From the NCBI RefSeq assembly GCF_047948215.1, contig NC_134457.1:15474626-15538625 (forward strand): a stretch of DNA of 64,000 nucleotides, read 5' to 3'. This stretch comes from Lycorma delicatula (taxonomy: Eukaryota; Arthropoda; Insecta; Hemiptera; Fulgoridae). The notes beneath the pieces are model-generated. The model searched no databases, was not told the origin of the DNA, and saw only the letters and a list, made by a program, of their open reading frames with translations. Both the position numbers and the translations under genes were made by a program. Shown here piece after piece: positions 1-10,587 of this stretch. Position 1 is the first letter of the stretch, and the number at the start of each line of letters is the position of its first letter.

Positions 1-231
1 GGCGGAGAAGAAGGTCATATCATTCACGAATTCTATCCCAGAGTTGGACGGGGATATAAGATAATTGAAGTACCGCACAGAGTCATTTATCTTCCGGTCA
101 ACACCAAGTCTATACGGAATATAACTGTGCACGTTTATAATCAAAATTCAGAACTGATAAGTTTCGGTGGTGAAGAAGTAACGGTGAGACTGCATTTAAG
201 ACGAAGAAACGATGGTGCTGATTTTCGTTGA
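1..231 (+). CDS. Minor capsid (penton-like) protein, C-terminal part, Polinton A
   Basis: Open from the first base of the window to a TGA at 229-231, so only the last 76 residues are present. The segment around residues 27-70 (IYLPVNTKS, then VTVRLHLRRR near the end) matches the end of the complete penton-like gene at 58612-59319 (IYLPVNTKN, then ITVRLHLQRK) residue for residue in many places. In Polintons/adintoviruses this single-jelly-roll protein forms the capsid vertices. It is followed directly by a small ORF and the major capsid gene, the same order as in the second element. The upstream part lies outside the window. Function is assigned by similarity to the second copy and by gene order. 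Confidence 0.75.
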   Translation, partial: GGEEGHIIHEFYPRVGRGYKIIEVPHRVIYLPVNTKSIRNITVHVYNQNSELISFGGEEVTVRLHLRRRNDGADFR

Positions 232-358
232 TAAAGCGGAATATAGATTCCCTCTTATAGTCCCGTTAACGACTAGTCAACCTGCGAAGCTTAAACGGTT
301 GACACGAGAAAACGTACGATTTCTGGAATCTTTAGGTTTTAAAGTATTACAACAATGA
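212..358 (+). CDS. Small conserved ORF between penton and major capsid genes (48 aa), Polinton A
   Basis: ATG at 212 lies inside the end of the penton gene in another frame. The TGA at 356-358 overlaps the ATG of the major capsid gene (ATGA at 355-358), an arrangement typical of coupled viral genes. The C-terminal part (LTRENVRFLESLGFKVL) resembles the C-terminal part of the ORF in the same place in the second element at 59310-59483 (LTSRNVLFLRKLGFTVL). Conservation of position, overlap and sequence argues for a real gene. Function is unknown. Confidence 0.55.
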   Translation: MVLIFVDKAEYRFPLIVPLTTSQPAKLKRLTRENVRFLESLGFKVLQQ

Positions 359-1581
359 GCGGACAGATAATAGACGTTGATACTGCGAACGCGGTATTTG
401 ATGAAACCATTACGGGTAAAGAATTTCATACTCACTATCCTTATGCGTCAACTACGTTTAATAATAGTGATGAAATAAGAATTCCTGTCCAGCAACAGGA
501 TGTATACACTCTTCCGTGCGAAAGTTATTTACTCATCAACGGAACGTATAGTGATGCTAATGGAGCTTCAGATTCAACACTAAAACTATGCAACAATTTT
601 GGCGCGTTTCTTTTCGATGAAATTCGTTATGAAATTGCAGGACAGGAGGTGGATAGGGTGAGAAATGTGGGGATAACTTCAACGATGAAAAATGCTCTAT
701 CACTGAGAAACTTCGAAAAAGATTCAATTTTCATGCATGGTTGGTCATCGGACGGCGTTGAAGATATCCAACCGGTCAACGGTGTATATATCGATGGTGA
801 TTCGGCAAAGTTTAAGGTATTACTTCCGCTGAAGATGCTCTTGGGCTTTTTTGAAGATTATAATAAGATACTGCTAAACGTTAAACAGGAACTCATTCTG
901 CTTCGGGCTTCCACTAATAATAATGCTGTTGTCGTTCCAGCTGGAAAAACATTTACCTTCGGAATAACGAAAATTACTTGGAAAATACCATATGTTAACG
1001 TATCGGATGAAAAACGGTTATCACTTCTTAGACTGGTAGATAGGGATGAACCGATTTCGATGATGTTCCGAAAGTGGAACTTGTACGAATACCCAACTCT
1101 ACCTATCAGTAAAGATGTAATTTGGACAGTTAAAACAACAACGCAGGTGGAAAAAGCTCATTATGTTATCATTGGATTTCAAACATCGAGAAAAGGAGAT
1201 GCAACAAAAAGAGCTTCGAATTTTGATACCATTTCACTTAATAACATACGCTTGTATCTGAATTCGGTATATTATCCTTATGAACACATTCAAGGAGATA
1301 GCATTATATTATATGAAATGTTTAAGAGTTTCTATAGATCTTATTATAACAGGAATTCAGCGGCTGCGTTAATTACCCCATCCAAGTACTATGCTATGCC
1401 ATTAATCTTTATAGATTGTTCAAAACAAAACGACACTTTGAAAACTGGCGCGGTTGATATTAAAATCGAGATACAAACTTCTACCAACATTCCCGACAAC
1501 ACAACAGCCTATTGTTTGATGATAAGTGATTGCATAATGCAATATCCTCCTTTAACAGGCACAGTCAAAAACGTTTCCTAA
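355..1581 (+). CDS. Major capsid protein (hexon-like, double jelly roll), Polinton A
   Basis: An uninterrupted 408-residue ORF. It aligns along its whole length with the frameshifted gene at 59452-60664: shared blocks include HTHYPYAS / HTHLPYAS near residue 25, LLFEEIRYE-type residues near 88, LLNVKQEL near 172 and DCSKQNDTLKTG near 355. Proteins of this family in Polintons/adintoviruses are the double-jelly-roll major capsid proteins that form the trimeric capsomers. Start ATG 355 overlaps the stop of the preceding small ORF. This copy is intact while the second is frameshifted. Base composition is more A/T-rich than in Polinton B. The capsid role is inferred from family membership and context. 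Confidence 0.8.
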   Translation: MSGQIIDVDTANAVFDETITGKEFHTHYPYASTTFNNSDEIRIPVQQQDVYTLPCESYLLINGTYSDANGASDSTLKLCNNFGAFLFDEIRYEIAGQEVDRVRNVGITSTMKNALSLRNFEKDSIFMHGWSSDGVEDIQPVNGVYIDGDSAKFKVLLPLKMLLGFFEDYNKILLNVKQELILLRASTNNNAVVVPAGKTFTFGITKITWKIPYVNVSDEKRLSLLRLVDRDEPISMMFRKWNLYEYPTLPISKDVIWTVKTTTQVEKAHYVIIGFQTSRKGDATKRASNFDTISLNNIRLYLNSVYYPYEHIQGDSIILYEMFKSFYRSYYNRNSAAALITPSKYYAMPLIFIDCSKQNDTLKTGAVDIKIEIQTSTNIPDNTTAYCLMISDCIMQYPPLTGTVKNVS

Positions 1582-1612
1582 CCAGTTTAGTCTGTTAGTC
1601 GGTAAAGTCAAC

Positions 1613-2326
1613 ATGTCTGTCTTTATATCAGACTTTACTTTTTTTCGTTTACCCATCGCTGATGTCTACATTAAAGAATTAGTTTTAATTTCTTTGGATG
1701 AACTCCGATTCGAGCAATATCTATTCAAGCCACCTTTTGACTTCTATGATATTTCATCTCAAACTACTAGAGTTGCAATACAAAACTTTCAGAAACAAAT
1801 CGGATTCAATTGGAATTCGGGTTTTATTGAACACTTGAGGTTATCAACCATTTTTGAAAATTTAGCACCAATGTGTACTATATACGTAAAGTGCAAAGAA
1901 AAGAAAAAAGTGTTAGAACAAATACTAAACAATAAACGGAATATAATGAAAGACCTTGACGGTTACGATTGTCCTCCTATCGATTTATTCGGTTCTTCAA
2001 TAAATAAAGTATGCCCTTTTGGTGAAAAACATAATTGCGCTATGAAAAAGGCTATATGGTTACACATGTGGTGGAGTGAGCAAAGTAAATTTTATTATAT
2101 GCTGGAAACGGTGGGAAATGCTATAGAAAAAGCAAAAGAGTGTTATTTAAACAGTCCCGGACGTAACGTTCTCCATCACCTTCCTAAGCAGGTTATTATC
2201 GACCTTTACGGAAGGTATGTTCCGCCTAAAATTTATGAGGATCTACCCAACTACATGCAACAAGATCCAGACATCAAGATTCATCAACTGTTTCCTGAAG
2301 GTGAAAAAGACTGGAGTGAAGAATAA
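1613..2326 (+). CDS. Conserved Polinton-associated protein (237 aa), function unknown
   Basis: Starts 31 nt after the major capsid stop. The first ~150 residues align with the protein at 61616-62308: both have a KEL block near residue 22, an FNW/IDWNYG block near 62, TIYVK/TIYTKG near 90, and a Cys/His-rich segment (CPFGEKHNCAM here, CPYHTAHKVSGKCAL there) followed by W-rich residues. The Cys/His spacing could bind a metal. Both genes lie downstream of the major capsid gene, so this belongs to the late cluster. I do not recognise a biochemical function; a nuclease or DNA-binding role would be speculation. Confidence 0.6.
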   Translation: MSVFISDFTFFRLPIADVYIKELVLISLDELRFEQYLFKPPFDFYDISSQTTRVAIQNFQKQIGFNWNSGFIEHLRLSTIFENLAPMCTIYVKCKEKKKVLEQILNNKRNIMKDLDGYDCPPIDLFGSSINKVCPFGEKHNCAMKKAIWLHMWWSEQSKFYYMLETVGNAIEKAKECYLNSPGRNVLHHLPKQVIIDLYGRYVPPKIYEDLPNYMQQDPDIKIHQLFPEGEKDWSEE

Positions 2327-3729
2327 TAAATTTTAATTTGAAATAAAATTGTATTTAAAATTTAACATCAAATAAAATATGTATTTGTATTTTGATTATT
2401 AAAGAACAATAAATAACTTTAAAAAGAAATAGTTGTTTTTATTTTAGGTTTAATTATCCCTTCTCCTCTAAACAATAAGATTTTGGAATGTATTTAAATG
2501 AAATGTTCCATTTGTTACGTTCAGTCTTTAAAACTGTGCAATAAGATGATTATCATATACTTTATAACGTTTTTTGTCACAACAATTTCTGTAAATGCAG
2601 ATGAATTTGATTCTAATAAATTTCTATTGGACTATGGATATCTCAAAGGAGATAATGCAAGCTTAACTGATGAAAAAGCAGTAAAAGATGCCGTAAAACT
2701 GTTTCAAGAATCTTTTCATCTTCCGGTTAATGGAGAGTTAAATAGTAAGACCATCGCTTTCATGCGTGAGCCTCGATGCGGTGTACCAGACATATTACCG
2801 TATGCAGTTTCAAGAATCATATGGAGAAAACCAGAACTGAAATGGCACTACCAACGAGCAACGGCTGAAAAGATGAAATTAGCTAACATAGCTTTTGATG
2901 AATGGGCAAAGCACACATCGTTAAGTTTCAAACATGATTATTACGGATATGATATCCTAATTTCTGACAAATATGGTATCCACACATGTGCCAAAAACGA
3001 TAAAGTTCGATGCTCGAGCAGATTTGATGGACCTGGAGGTGTTTTGGCGCATGCGTTTTCTCCTAACACTGCTAACACACCCATAGAAATTCACATTGAT
3101 GAAGAGGAGAATTGGAATTTTGATCCTGAAGGTAAAGAGGAAAAAGACAAAACCAACCTTCTGAGCACGTTGATGCATGAGATTGGTCACGCCTTGGGTG
3201 TTCGCCATTCTTTCAATAAAGATGCTCTCATGTACCCTTTACTAAACAAACGTTCAAATTTAAGCGAAGACGATATATTAGCCATTCAGTCGCTTTACGG
3301 CAGTAAAGCGATGACAACTACTGCTAAACCTGTTCAAACGACTAAATCTACTACTGTTCCTAGGTCTTCAGAGGTTATTACCGACGTGTGCGCAATAAAA
3401 GAAGATGATGAGAATAAAATTCATTACTTGCTAGTAAATGGAAAAGTTTATGTAATATTCAAAAAACAGTTATGGATAATAAATATTGCGAACAGCAGTA
3501 AATATGATAGCAAAAATTATTATAGACCACTTGAAATTACTGAACGATTAAAGTTTCTTTCTTTAGATACATTCAAAGGAATAGATGCGATGTACCAGAG
3601 ACCGAACGGAGAAATAGTATTAATTGAAAATCATAAATTGTTTATGTTCAATCTTAATACTCAACAGTTGGTCATAGGCTATCCTAGGAATGTATGTTCA
3701 CACTTTAACATCGGTCATCCTTGTACGAT

Positions 3730-3830
3730 CCCCGACGGGGAGTCTTATTCTTTAAGACTTTGGGGGTTGGCGTCCCCACGGGCCTAGCCTCTGCAGCTAT
3801 TCTTCCCACTATACAGTGAGCTGCAGAACA
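3730..3830 (+). other. 5' UTR hairpins of the retrotransposon (copy 1 coordinates)
   Basis: The first ~100 nt contain CCCC-GAC-GGGG, then AGTCTTA-ttctt-TAAGACT, then CTGCAGCT (3791-3798) pairing with AGCTGCAG (3819-3826). In copies 3-5 the last stem reads CCGCAGCT / AGCTGCGG: both sides changed together (T-A to C-G), which supports base pairing in RNA. The equivalent in copy 2 is 22217-22252, and in copy 3 it is 28884-28919. An A/C-rich unpaired leader follows up to ORF1. Confidence 0.75.
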
Positions 3831-4001
3831 CTTTACATTATACACATATACTACACCAAGAACAGTACATAAATTACAACATACACACTTACACAATTAC
3901 ACAACAACATCCTACACTGATATTTCTTACATTAACACTCGGTGGTGTTGCGACATCTTACGAAACGCAACCGTAACCCAAGGTGGGAACAAATCGTGCC
4001 G

Positions 4002-5467
4002 ATGGGTGAATGGCTCTACGTAGTGAGTCCCGAACGATGTCCTCTGGGCACCAGGGCGAACCCAGTTGTATTTAGCTCTAACTCCAGTACGCGTGCGCTC
4101 TGCTGGAGTGGTCCATTTTTCGCCGGTACTCGTGGGAACAAAATTTCAGTTCCAACAATTAACACAATGATGGTTGGTGGTCCATCTGAAAAAACCACCA
4201 ATTCAAGTCTTGCGAAGAGACCTCGATCAGCTTCGTCTGACGAGGATAAAAGTCCTACAAAAGAGAAAGAATCAAAATATAAAAATATTAGATTCGTTGT
4301 TCTCAGAAATAGTCAGGAAGGTGGCTCCCTTCAAAAGGTCTCACCGTTTTTAATAAACAAAACCATAACAGGTGCAAGTGGCTCCCCGAAGAATATCAGG
4401 AAATTACGCGACGGATCGATTCTGGTTGAAACATTCAACGATGAGCAGAGTCGATCTATCTTACGTCTCCGTAATATGGGTGGTATAAATATAAGTACAG
4501 AATGCCACAAAACGTTAAATACGAGCCGGGGTGTAATTTTTTGTAGAGACCTTCTAGATATAGATATCTCGGAAATAGTTGATGAGCTTTGCCACCAAGA
4601 TGTTGTTGAGGTGAAGCGTATAATGAGACGGCAGAACGGAACAGAAGAACCGACACCGTCTCTTATATTAACATTCAATCTCCCTGTTCCACCAGAGAAG
4701 ATTAAAGTGGGTTACCTCTCGGTTCGGGTACGACCATTCATACCCAACCCACGGCGATGTTTCAGATGCCAAGGTTTTGGTCATACTACAACATCTTGCA
4801 CGAAAACTGAGATCTGTGCTCGATGTGGTAAAGAAGGTCACAACGACACTAACTGCAAAGAAAGTGAAAAATGTGCAAACTGCAGTGGTCCACATACAGC
4901 CCGCTCCCGAGATTGCCCAACTTTTAAAGAAGAAAAGGCAATTCTCAAAATCTGTACGGAGCAAAAACTATCTTTTCCGGCTGCACGTAGAGAATATAAC
5001 CAGACGTATCTTTTGCCACCGCTACAACTAAACAAATTCCTACAAATGCTAATAATCAGCAGTGCGGATCCTGCAATGAGCTTAAAAAACTTGTTCAGAT
5101 GCTATCTGATCAAGTAGCTTCACTTACAGCCACTATCTCAGAGCTGACAAAAATGAATAAAAAGTCCTCCGTCGCAGCTAGTGAATCAAACAGTATGATA
5201 CATACGAAAGTTCCTATTCCCAAAATCGTACCGCCACGAATAGCGACTATCACAGCTGGCAGTAAGCCACGTAATAAGCTCCCCATAAAGGGAACCCACA
5301 TAACTATCTCTTCTGGGATGTCAACTACAGCATCCCATTCAAATAAATCTCCTCCACCATCACCTCATATACTGGAGGATATGGTTGAAGAACCACCCGA
5401 CCCTAGGGCATCGGATTTCTTTAAAATAAAAAATACAAAAAAGAAAAACCGAATCACGTACAACTAA
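4002..5467 (+). pseudogene. Retrotransposon ORF1 (gag-like, three zinc knuckles), copy 1, broken
   Basis: ATG 4002 (MGEWLY) is the first Met of the frame. The protein has a Ser/Lys-rich N-terminal region, an RNA-binding core, and three Cys/His knuckles at about 4758-4910: CFRCQGFGHTTTSC, CARCGKEGHNDTNC and a third of the form C-x2-C-x3-H-x6-C. Compared with copy 2, about 30 bp are missing near 4995, so the frame moves to a stop at 5117 and the original C-terminal part (coiled-coil-like, then Pro/Ser-rich) continues in another frame at 5099-5467. Such proteins package element RNA. Confidence 0.85.
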
Positions 5468-5515
5468 TTTTTATATAGTTTCCGAAATTTATTTTTTTAT
5501 TTGTTTTTTACACTT

Positions 5516-8500
5516 ATGAACATTATTCAGTGGAATGTTAGAGGTATTCGGTCCCGCATTGAAGATATTAGAGTACTGGCGCACACACATGATCCACTAA
5601 TCATGTGTTTCCAGGAAACTCACCTTCTACAACATGACCGAATTACTCTTAGAGGATACTTCTGCGAGAGATACGACTGCCTAGTAGTCAGTAGGGAGAG
5701 TGGTGGAGTAGCGATTTTCATGAAGAATGGGGTGTCAGCTACAAGAATTCAACTAACCACTGTCATTCCTGCTATTGCAGTAAAGGTCACTATTCCCTTC
5801 AAATTGCATATCTGCAATCTGTATCTCTCACCGAACACTGTGTTCAGTGCTTTAGATGTCTCAAATCTCCTTACACAAATACCATCTCCATCGTTAATAG
5901 TAGGAGACTTCAATGCCCATCATATTTCCTGGGGCTCAACCTTCTGCTCCACTCGAGGAAATATGATAAACAGATTGAGACAAGATTTTGACCTTTGCCT
6001 ACTGAATAATGGATCACACACATTTATGTCCTTATCAACTGGTGCTGCATCTAACCTTGATCTTTCCATATGCTCACCGAATGTACTCCCTCATTTTAAT
6101 TGGTCGATTTGTTGTGACTATCACGGCAGTGATCATAGACCAATTATTATTAGTTTCGGTGTAGACTGCGAGATTAAAAGAATGCCACGGAGATGGATTG
6201 TTGAAAAGGCAGATTGGAACGGATACTGTAAAGCATTCCAATCTCAGTATGACGATGGAGCGAACATCCTCGACCAATATTCTTCTTTTACGTCCATGAT
6301 ACTTAAGAATGCCAACAGATATATTCCACAAACATCGGGTAATCCTAACGTCCTTTCGTTCCATGGTGGAACGATGATTGCAAAAATGCTATTAGGAATC
6401 GACGGCAGGCACTACGTAAATTTAATCGTAGGCCTACAACAGAACATCTAAATTTATACCGCAGGGCTAGAGCGGTGTGCCGTCGCGTATTCTTGGACGC
6501 TAAGAGGAATTCATGGACGAAATACGTGAGCACTATCTCGCGCACTACTTCCACGTCTACTGTATGGAAGAAAATTCGTGCAATCTTCGGATCACCGAAA
6601 CAATCTATTCTTGGTCTTATTGATGAAGGAGAACTCCTTTCATCATCCTCGGAAGTGGCAAATAGTCTAGCAAAATCTTTCCGCTCGGTGTCTCTCACCT
6701 CATCATATAATTGCGATTTTCAACGGTACAAGATACAAATGGAGGTGTTGTCGTTAAACATTGGTGATTCGGTTGGTGAATTAAACACTCCATTCGTATT
6801 TAAAGAATTATTACATGCACTTAAAAATTCACGGGACACTTCCCCTGGACCGGACAACATTCGCCTTTCCATGCTTTCACACCTTCCTAATTCGGCACTA
6901 CAACAACTTTTGAATATTTTCAACGGTTTATTCTCCGAACAAGTCTTCCCACCCGGCTGGTCAGAAGCATTTATTATACCAGTACCAAAACCTGGTAAAG
7001 ACCAGACGAACCCCTCATGCTATCGCCCTATTTCATTAACAAGCGTTTTGTGTAAAATAATGGAGAGAATGGTAAACCGCAGACTTACATGGTACTTGGA
7101 GAAACATGGCTTTCTATCTCCAGAACAGTGTGGTTTTCGACAAGGACGATCTTCTGTTGACCATTTAGTGTCACTAGAAACAGCCATACAAAACGCTTTC
7201 CTCAATCGGCAAAACCTCGTCGCTATCTTCTTTGATATAAAAAAGGCGTATGACACAGCCTGGCGACGTGGTATTCTTAACACTCTCCAAAAATGTGGAA
7301 TCAAGGGCAATATGCTTGCTTTTATCCGGGGATTCTTAAATCACCGAACGGCTCGTGTTCGTGTAGATGATTCGCTCTCAGATAGTGTCATCTTGGAGAA
7401 TGGAGTGCCCCAAGGTAGTGTATTAAGTGCCACCTTATTTTCTGTAGCCGTAAATGATATTACCAAACGTGTTCAGGCTCCTGTCTCATGCTCTCTATTT
7501 GCTGACGACTTTGCTATCTACATTGCAAGCCGTTCGGCACCTACAGCAGAGAGACTACTGCAGAAAACACTACTGCAGAACACTATATATCACCTTGAAG
7601 CTTGGTCCAGGATTACTGGTTTCACATTTTCATCCGAAAAAACAAAATGTGTAGTTTTTTCTCGGCTACGAAACCCTTCTATTCCGCAAATTTTTCTGAA
7701 CGGTGAGACTATTACTATCTCTAATTACGTTAAGTTTTTAGGTTTAATTTTTGATAGTCGTCTTACTTGGGTCAAACATTTAAAAGAATTGAAAACAAAA
7801 TGTTCCAAAATTTTAGATATGATGCGAGTCCTTACTAACACCAACTGGGGAGCCGATAGATCATGTATGATACGTTTTTACTATTCCTTTGTTCGCTCCC
7901 GTTTAGATTACGGTTGTGTGGCCTACTCATCAGCTCGTCAAACCGTGCTTAAAATGCTGGATAGTGTACATCATGCTTTCCTTCGGCTTGCCACAGGCGC
8001 GTTTAGATCAAGTCCTGTCGCAAGCTTACTTGTAGACTGTGGTGAACCATCACTTTGGGATAGACGAGACCAGCTTTTATTATCGTATTTTGCTCGTCTC
8101 AGAGGACAGCCAAATCACCCGGCTCTTGAGTCAGTCTTTAAAAATCCTAATCTAGGAAAGTATGAGGACCATCCACGTCGTACTGCACCTGTAGGTGTCC
8201 GTACCTGGCGTCTGCTGCAGCATATAAATGTTGACACACCGTCATTCTTTCCTATGTACCCTTGCTCATATCCTCCATGGAGAATAAGCCTTATAAATTT
8301 TAATTTTGACCTGACTACATGTAATAAACAATCAACACCATCTATCGTCTTTCAGCAGATGTTTCAGTGTGTTCTCTCCAAGACGAAACCAGACGCGGTT
8401 GTATACACTGATGGATCGAAACAAAACGATACGGTTGGGTGTGCTTTTGTTGTCAATGAGAGAACTTATATGTTTGGTCTCCCCAGTATTACGAGTGTGT

Positions 8501-9198
8501 TTACCGCTGAACTATATGCTATAAATAAGGCTCTAAACATCATTAACCCTAAATATAGAAAAATTCTTATTTGCAGTGACTCGTGTAGTGCTCTCCAAGC
8601 CTTAAAGAACTTTTATTCCAAACATCCTATCGTCATTGAAATTTACAACGCAATCGCTGAGTTGAATAATCGCAACACAGAATTAAGTTTTTGCTGGGTC
8701 CCTAGCCACGTAGGGATTCCAGGTAATGAACATGCAGATTCCGCTGCCAAAGAAGCATGTAACCAGCCTCCTTTCACCACCCGAGTTGCTACTTCTGATT
8801 TCATTAACTATGTAAAACAATTATGAAGAACAAGGTGGCAAGGTGATTGGACAGCTACTGTCGATAATAAACTCCGTCAGATTAAAGATTCTGTGTTACC
8901 ATGGAACTCCTCATACAGAAAACCCCGGCGTGAGGAAGTAGTTCTCTGTCGATTGCGGATAGGACACACGAGAGTCACACACGAGTACCTGTTTACAAGA
9001 GGACAACCACCTCTATGCGCAAGATGCAACTGCCGCGTGACTGTGCGCCACATACTCGTGGACTGCATATGTTATGCGGCATTGCGTCGTAAATTTAAAT
9101 TACCTAGTAACATCCGTGGTATCTTGCGTGACGATAAGGAGGTTTTAAACCGGATGTTTATATTTTTACATAGTATAGGGTTAATGCAAAAAATTTAA
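5516..9198 (+). pseudogene. Retrotransposon ORF2 (endonuclease-RT-RNase H), copy 1, broken
   Basis: Starts with MNIIQWNVRG as in the intact copies. A frameshift near 6345 ends the first reading frame at 6451, and the reverse-transcriptase/RNase H part continues in another frame (6475-8826). A 12-bp in-frame duplication (CTGCAGAAAACA-like) lies just after the FADDFAIY active site at about 7560. A TGA at 8824-8826 replaces the TTA found in the other copies, and the Cys/His C-terminal segment continues to 9198. This copy cannot make a full protein. Confidence 0.9.
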
Positions 9199-9251
9199 TA
9201 AGTATGTGTTCTTTCGTAATTGTATGTATTGTCCTATGTATTGTTTTTGTT

Positions 9252-9656
9252 ATCCGAGTAGGGAGCCTTTTACACTCCCTATCGGATTTTTTTGTTTTTT
9301 TTGTATGTTTTTTAAATTCGTCTGTGATATTAGTTATAAGATTTTTGTGATATTAGTTTTAAGTTTTATCTCCTTTTTTAGTTTTAAGTTTTATTTATTT
9401 TTAATGTGATAGTTTTTAACATAGTTTTAAGTTTTATTTATTTTTAATGTGATAGTTTTTAACAGAGTTTTAAGTTACATATTAGTGTTTTTGTTATCCG
9501 AGAATGGGCCTTTTACACCCATTCCGGATTTTGTTTCTGTGATAGTAGTTTTAAGTTTTAATTTTATCTAAAAACCTAAAATTATTTTTATTTATTTATT
9601 TATTTATCTATTTATTTATTTTCCGGGCGATGATAACGTTCAACCGTTTTTCGCCC
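9252..9656 (+). other. 3' UTR hairpins of the retrotransposon (copy 1 coordinates)
   Basis: Hairpin 1 (9252-9287) and hairpin 2 (9496-9529) have the same loop, CCTTTTACA, on different stems: TAGGGAG/CTCCCTA versus GAATGGG/CCCATTC, both closed by ATCCG/CGGAT and both with a one-base bulge at nearly the same place. A third hairpin, GGGCGA ... TCGCCC (9625-9656), sits just before the poly(A). In copy 2 the first two lie at 27691-27726 and 27893-27926. They are likely recognition structures for the element's reverse transcriptase. Confidence 0.7.
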
Positions 9657-10279
9657 TTAAAAAAAAAAAAAAAAAAAAAAATCCTTGTACGATTAATGGT
9701 ATCGTAAATACATATACTGGAAAAACTTATGTGATTTATAATGAAGATTTTGTGGGAGAGATAAATGAATGTTCATTCACTGTTGCTCGAACAGATCTTG
9801 TATCCAATCTGTTTCCTGGAATACCGGCAGATATAGATGGGGTTGCTCGTTTTAACAACGGACTACTTTATTTTTTTAAGAATGGAAATTATTATGAGTA
9901 TAATGAATTCTTCCAAAAAGTAATCAGATTTGGAACTAAAGATCATGAGCTTTTTGGTTTACTATGTTACAGTAACAATATCTTAAAACAGTTCGCTGAA
10001 TTTATCAGTAAATTTCATGTTTATCCTAAAAAAGAAGTTTAAAAGGAATTGAGTGAATTTAGGATAAAGAAAGAATTATGGATAAGTTCATGTAAAAATT
10101 ATATTTTGATTGAAATTTGTAATCAAATTTTATTTAATAAATTAATTCAGAAAAATGTATTGTAACTTATTTTAATAAAAATAACTGTCTTTTATCCTTT
10201 TTATAATTAGTTTTTAATGATAAAAAAGGTTGAAATAAAATAAAAACTGAAATAAACATTGAAAAATTATTTATTTTTA

Positions 10280-10580
10280 CAATACATTTTTATTGAATAT
10301 AATAAAATAATACATACATTAATTTAATTGAAACAATAAATATCTATTTAAAATATTAAATACATTTTAATTGATTATAATAAAATAAGACGTACATTAA
10401 TTTAATTGAAACAATAAATATTTATTTAAAATAAAAATACATTTTTATTGAATATAATAAAATACTAAATATATTTTAATTGAATATAATAAAATACTAA
10501 ATACATTTTATATTGATTATAATAAAATAAGACGTACATTAATTTAATTAAAACAATAAATATTTATTTAAAATATTATT
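10280..10580. repeat. A/T-rich tandem repeats between MMP and minus-strand genes
   Basis: Three to four imperfect copies of a unit containing TTGATTATAATAAAATAAG, then ACGTACATTAATTTAATTG, then AACAATAAATATTTATTTAAA; clear copies begin near 10290, 10367 and 10505. The whole stretch 10043-10587 has no convincing gene. It lies where plus-strand and minus-strand genes converge, so it may hold poly(A) signals for both (several AATAAA). A replication or enhancer role is possible but not shown. Confidence 0.6.
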
Positions 10581-10587
10581 GATAAAA

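Larger units (their letters stand above)
3730..9681 (+). mobile_element. Non-LTR retrotransposon copy 1 (full length, both ORFs broken)
   Basis: Begins CCCCGACGGGG, the same 5' end as the other four copies, and ends in a poly(A) run. It is flanked by a 12-bp target duplication TCCTTGTACGAT (3718-3729 and 9682-9693). It contains a 5' UTR with hairpins, ORF1 (zinc-knuckle protein), ORF2 (endonuclease, reverse transcriptase, RNase H) and a structured 3' UTR. Domain content places it among RNase-H-bearing non-LTR elements of the I/Jockey-related group; the exact clade is not resolved here. Private lesions are a deletion of about 30 bp in ORF1, a frameshift near 6350, a 12-bp duplication near 7560, a TGA at 8824, and a tandem repeat of about 45 bp in the 3' UTR (about 9375-9465). 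Confidence 0.95.
2546..10042 (+). pseudogene. Intronless matrix metalloproteinase gene, split by retrotransposon copy 1
   Basis: Parts at 2546-3729 and 9694-10042; the frame may also start at 2498, but Met 2546 begins a better signal peptide (IIIYFITFF core). Domains in order: peptidoglycan-binding-like prodomain, cysteine switch PRCGVPD, zinc-metalloprotease domain with HEIGHALGVRHS (3177-3212), Thr-rich hinge at about 3310-3360, then hemopexin-like repeats that continue after the insertion. The reading frame resumes in phase after the element plus one 12-bp target duplication, giving about 510-526 codons. This family cleaves extracellular matrix and basement membrane. No intron is visible over the whole gene, which is unlike typical insect MMP genes and fits a virus-captured gene (some granuloviruses carry an MMP) or a retrocopy. 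It sits between Polinton A capsid genes and a PolB remnant. Confidence 0.85.

Noticed and set aside
3730..3787. MMP reading frame continuing past 3729
   Set aside because: These codons belong to the retrotransposon 5' UTR; the MMP continues at 9694.
9206..9409. Short frames in the retrotransposon 3' UTR (also in copies 2-5)
   Set aside because: Hydrophobic, T-rich readthrough of the structured 3' UTR; not conserved in copy 5.
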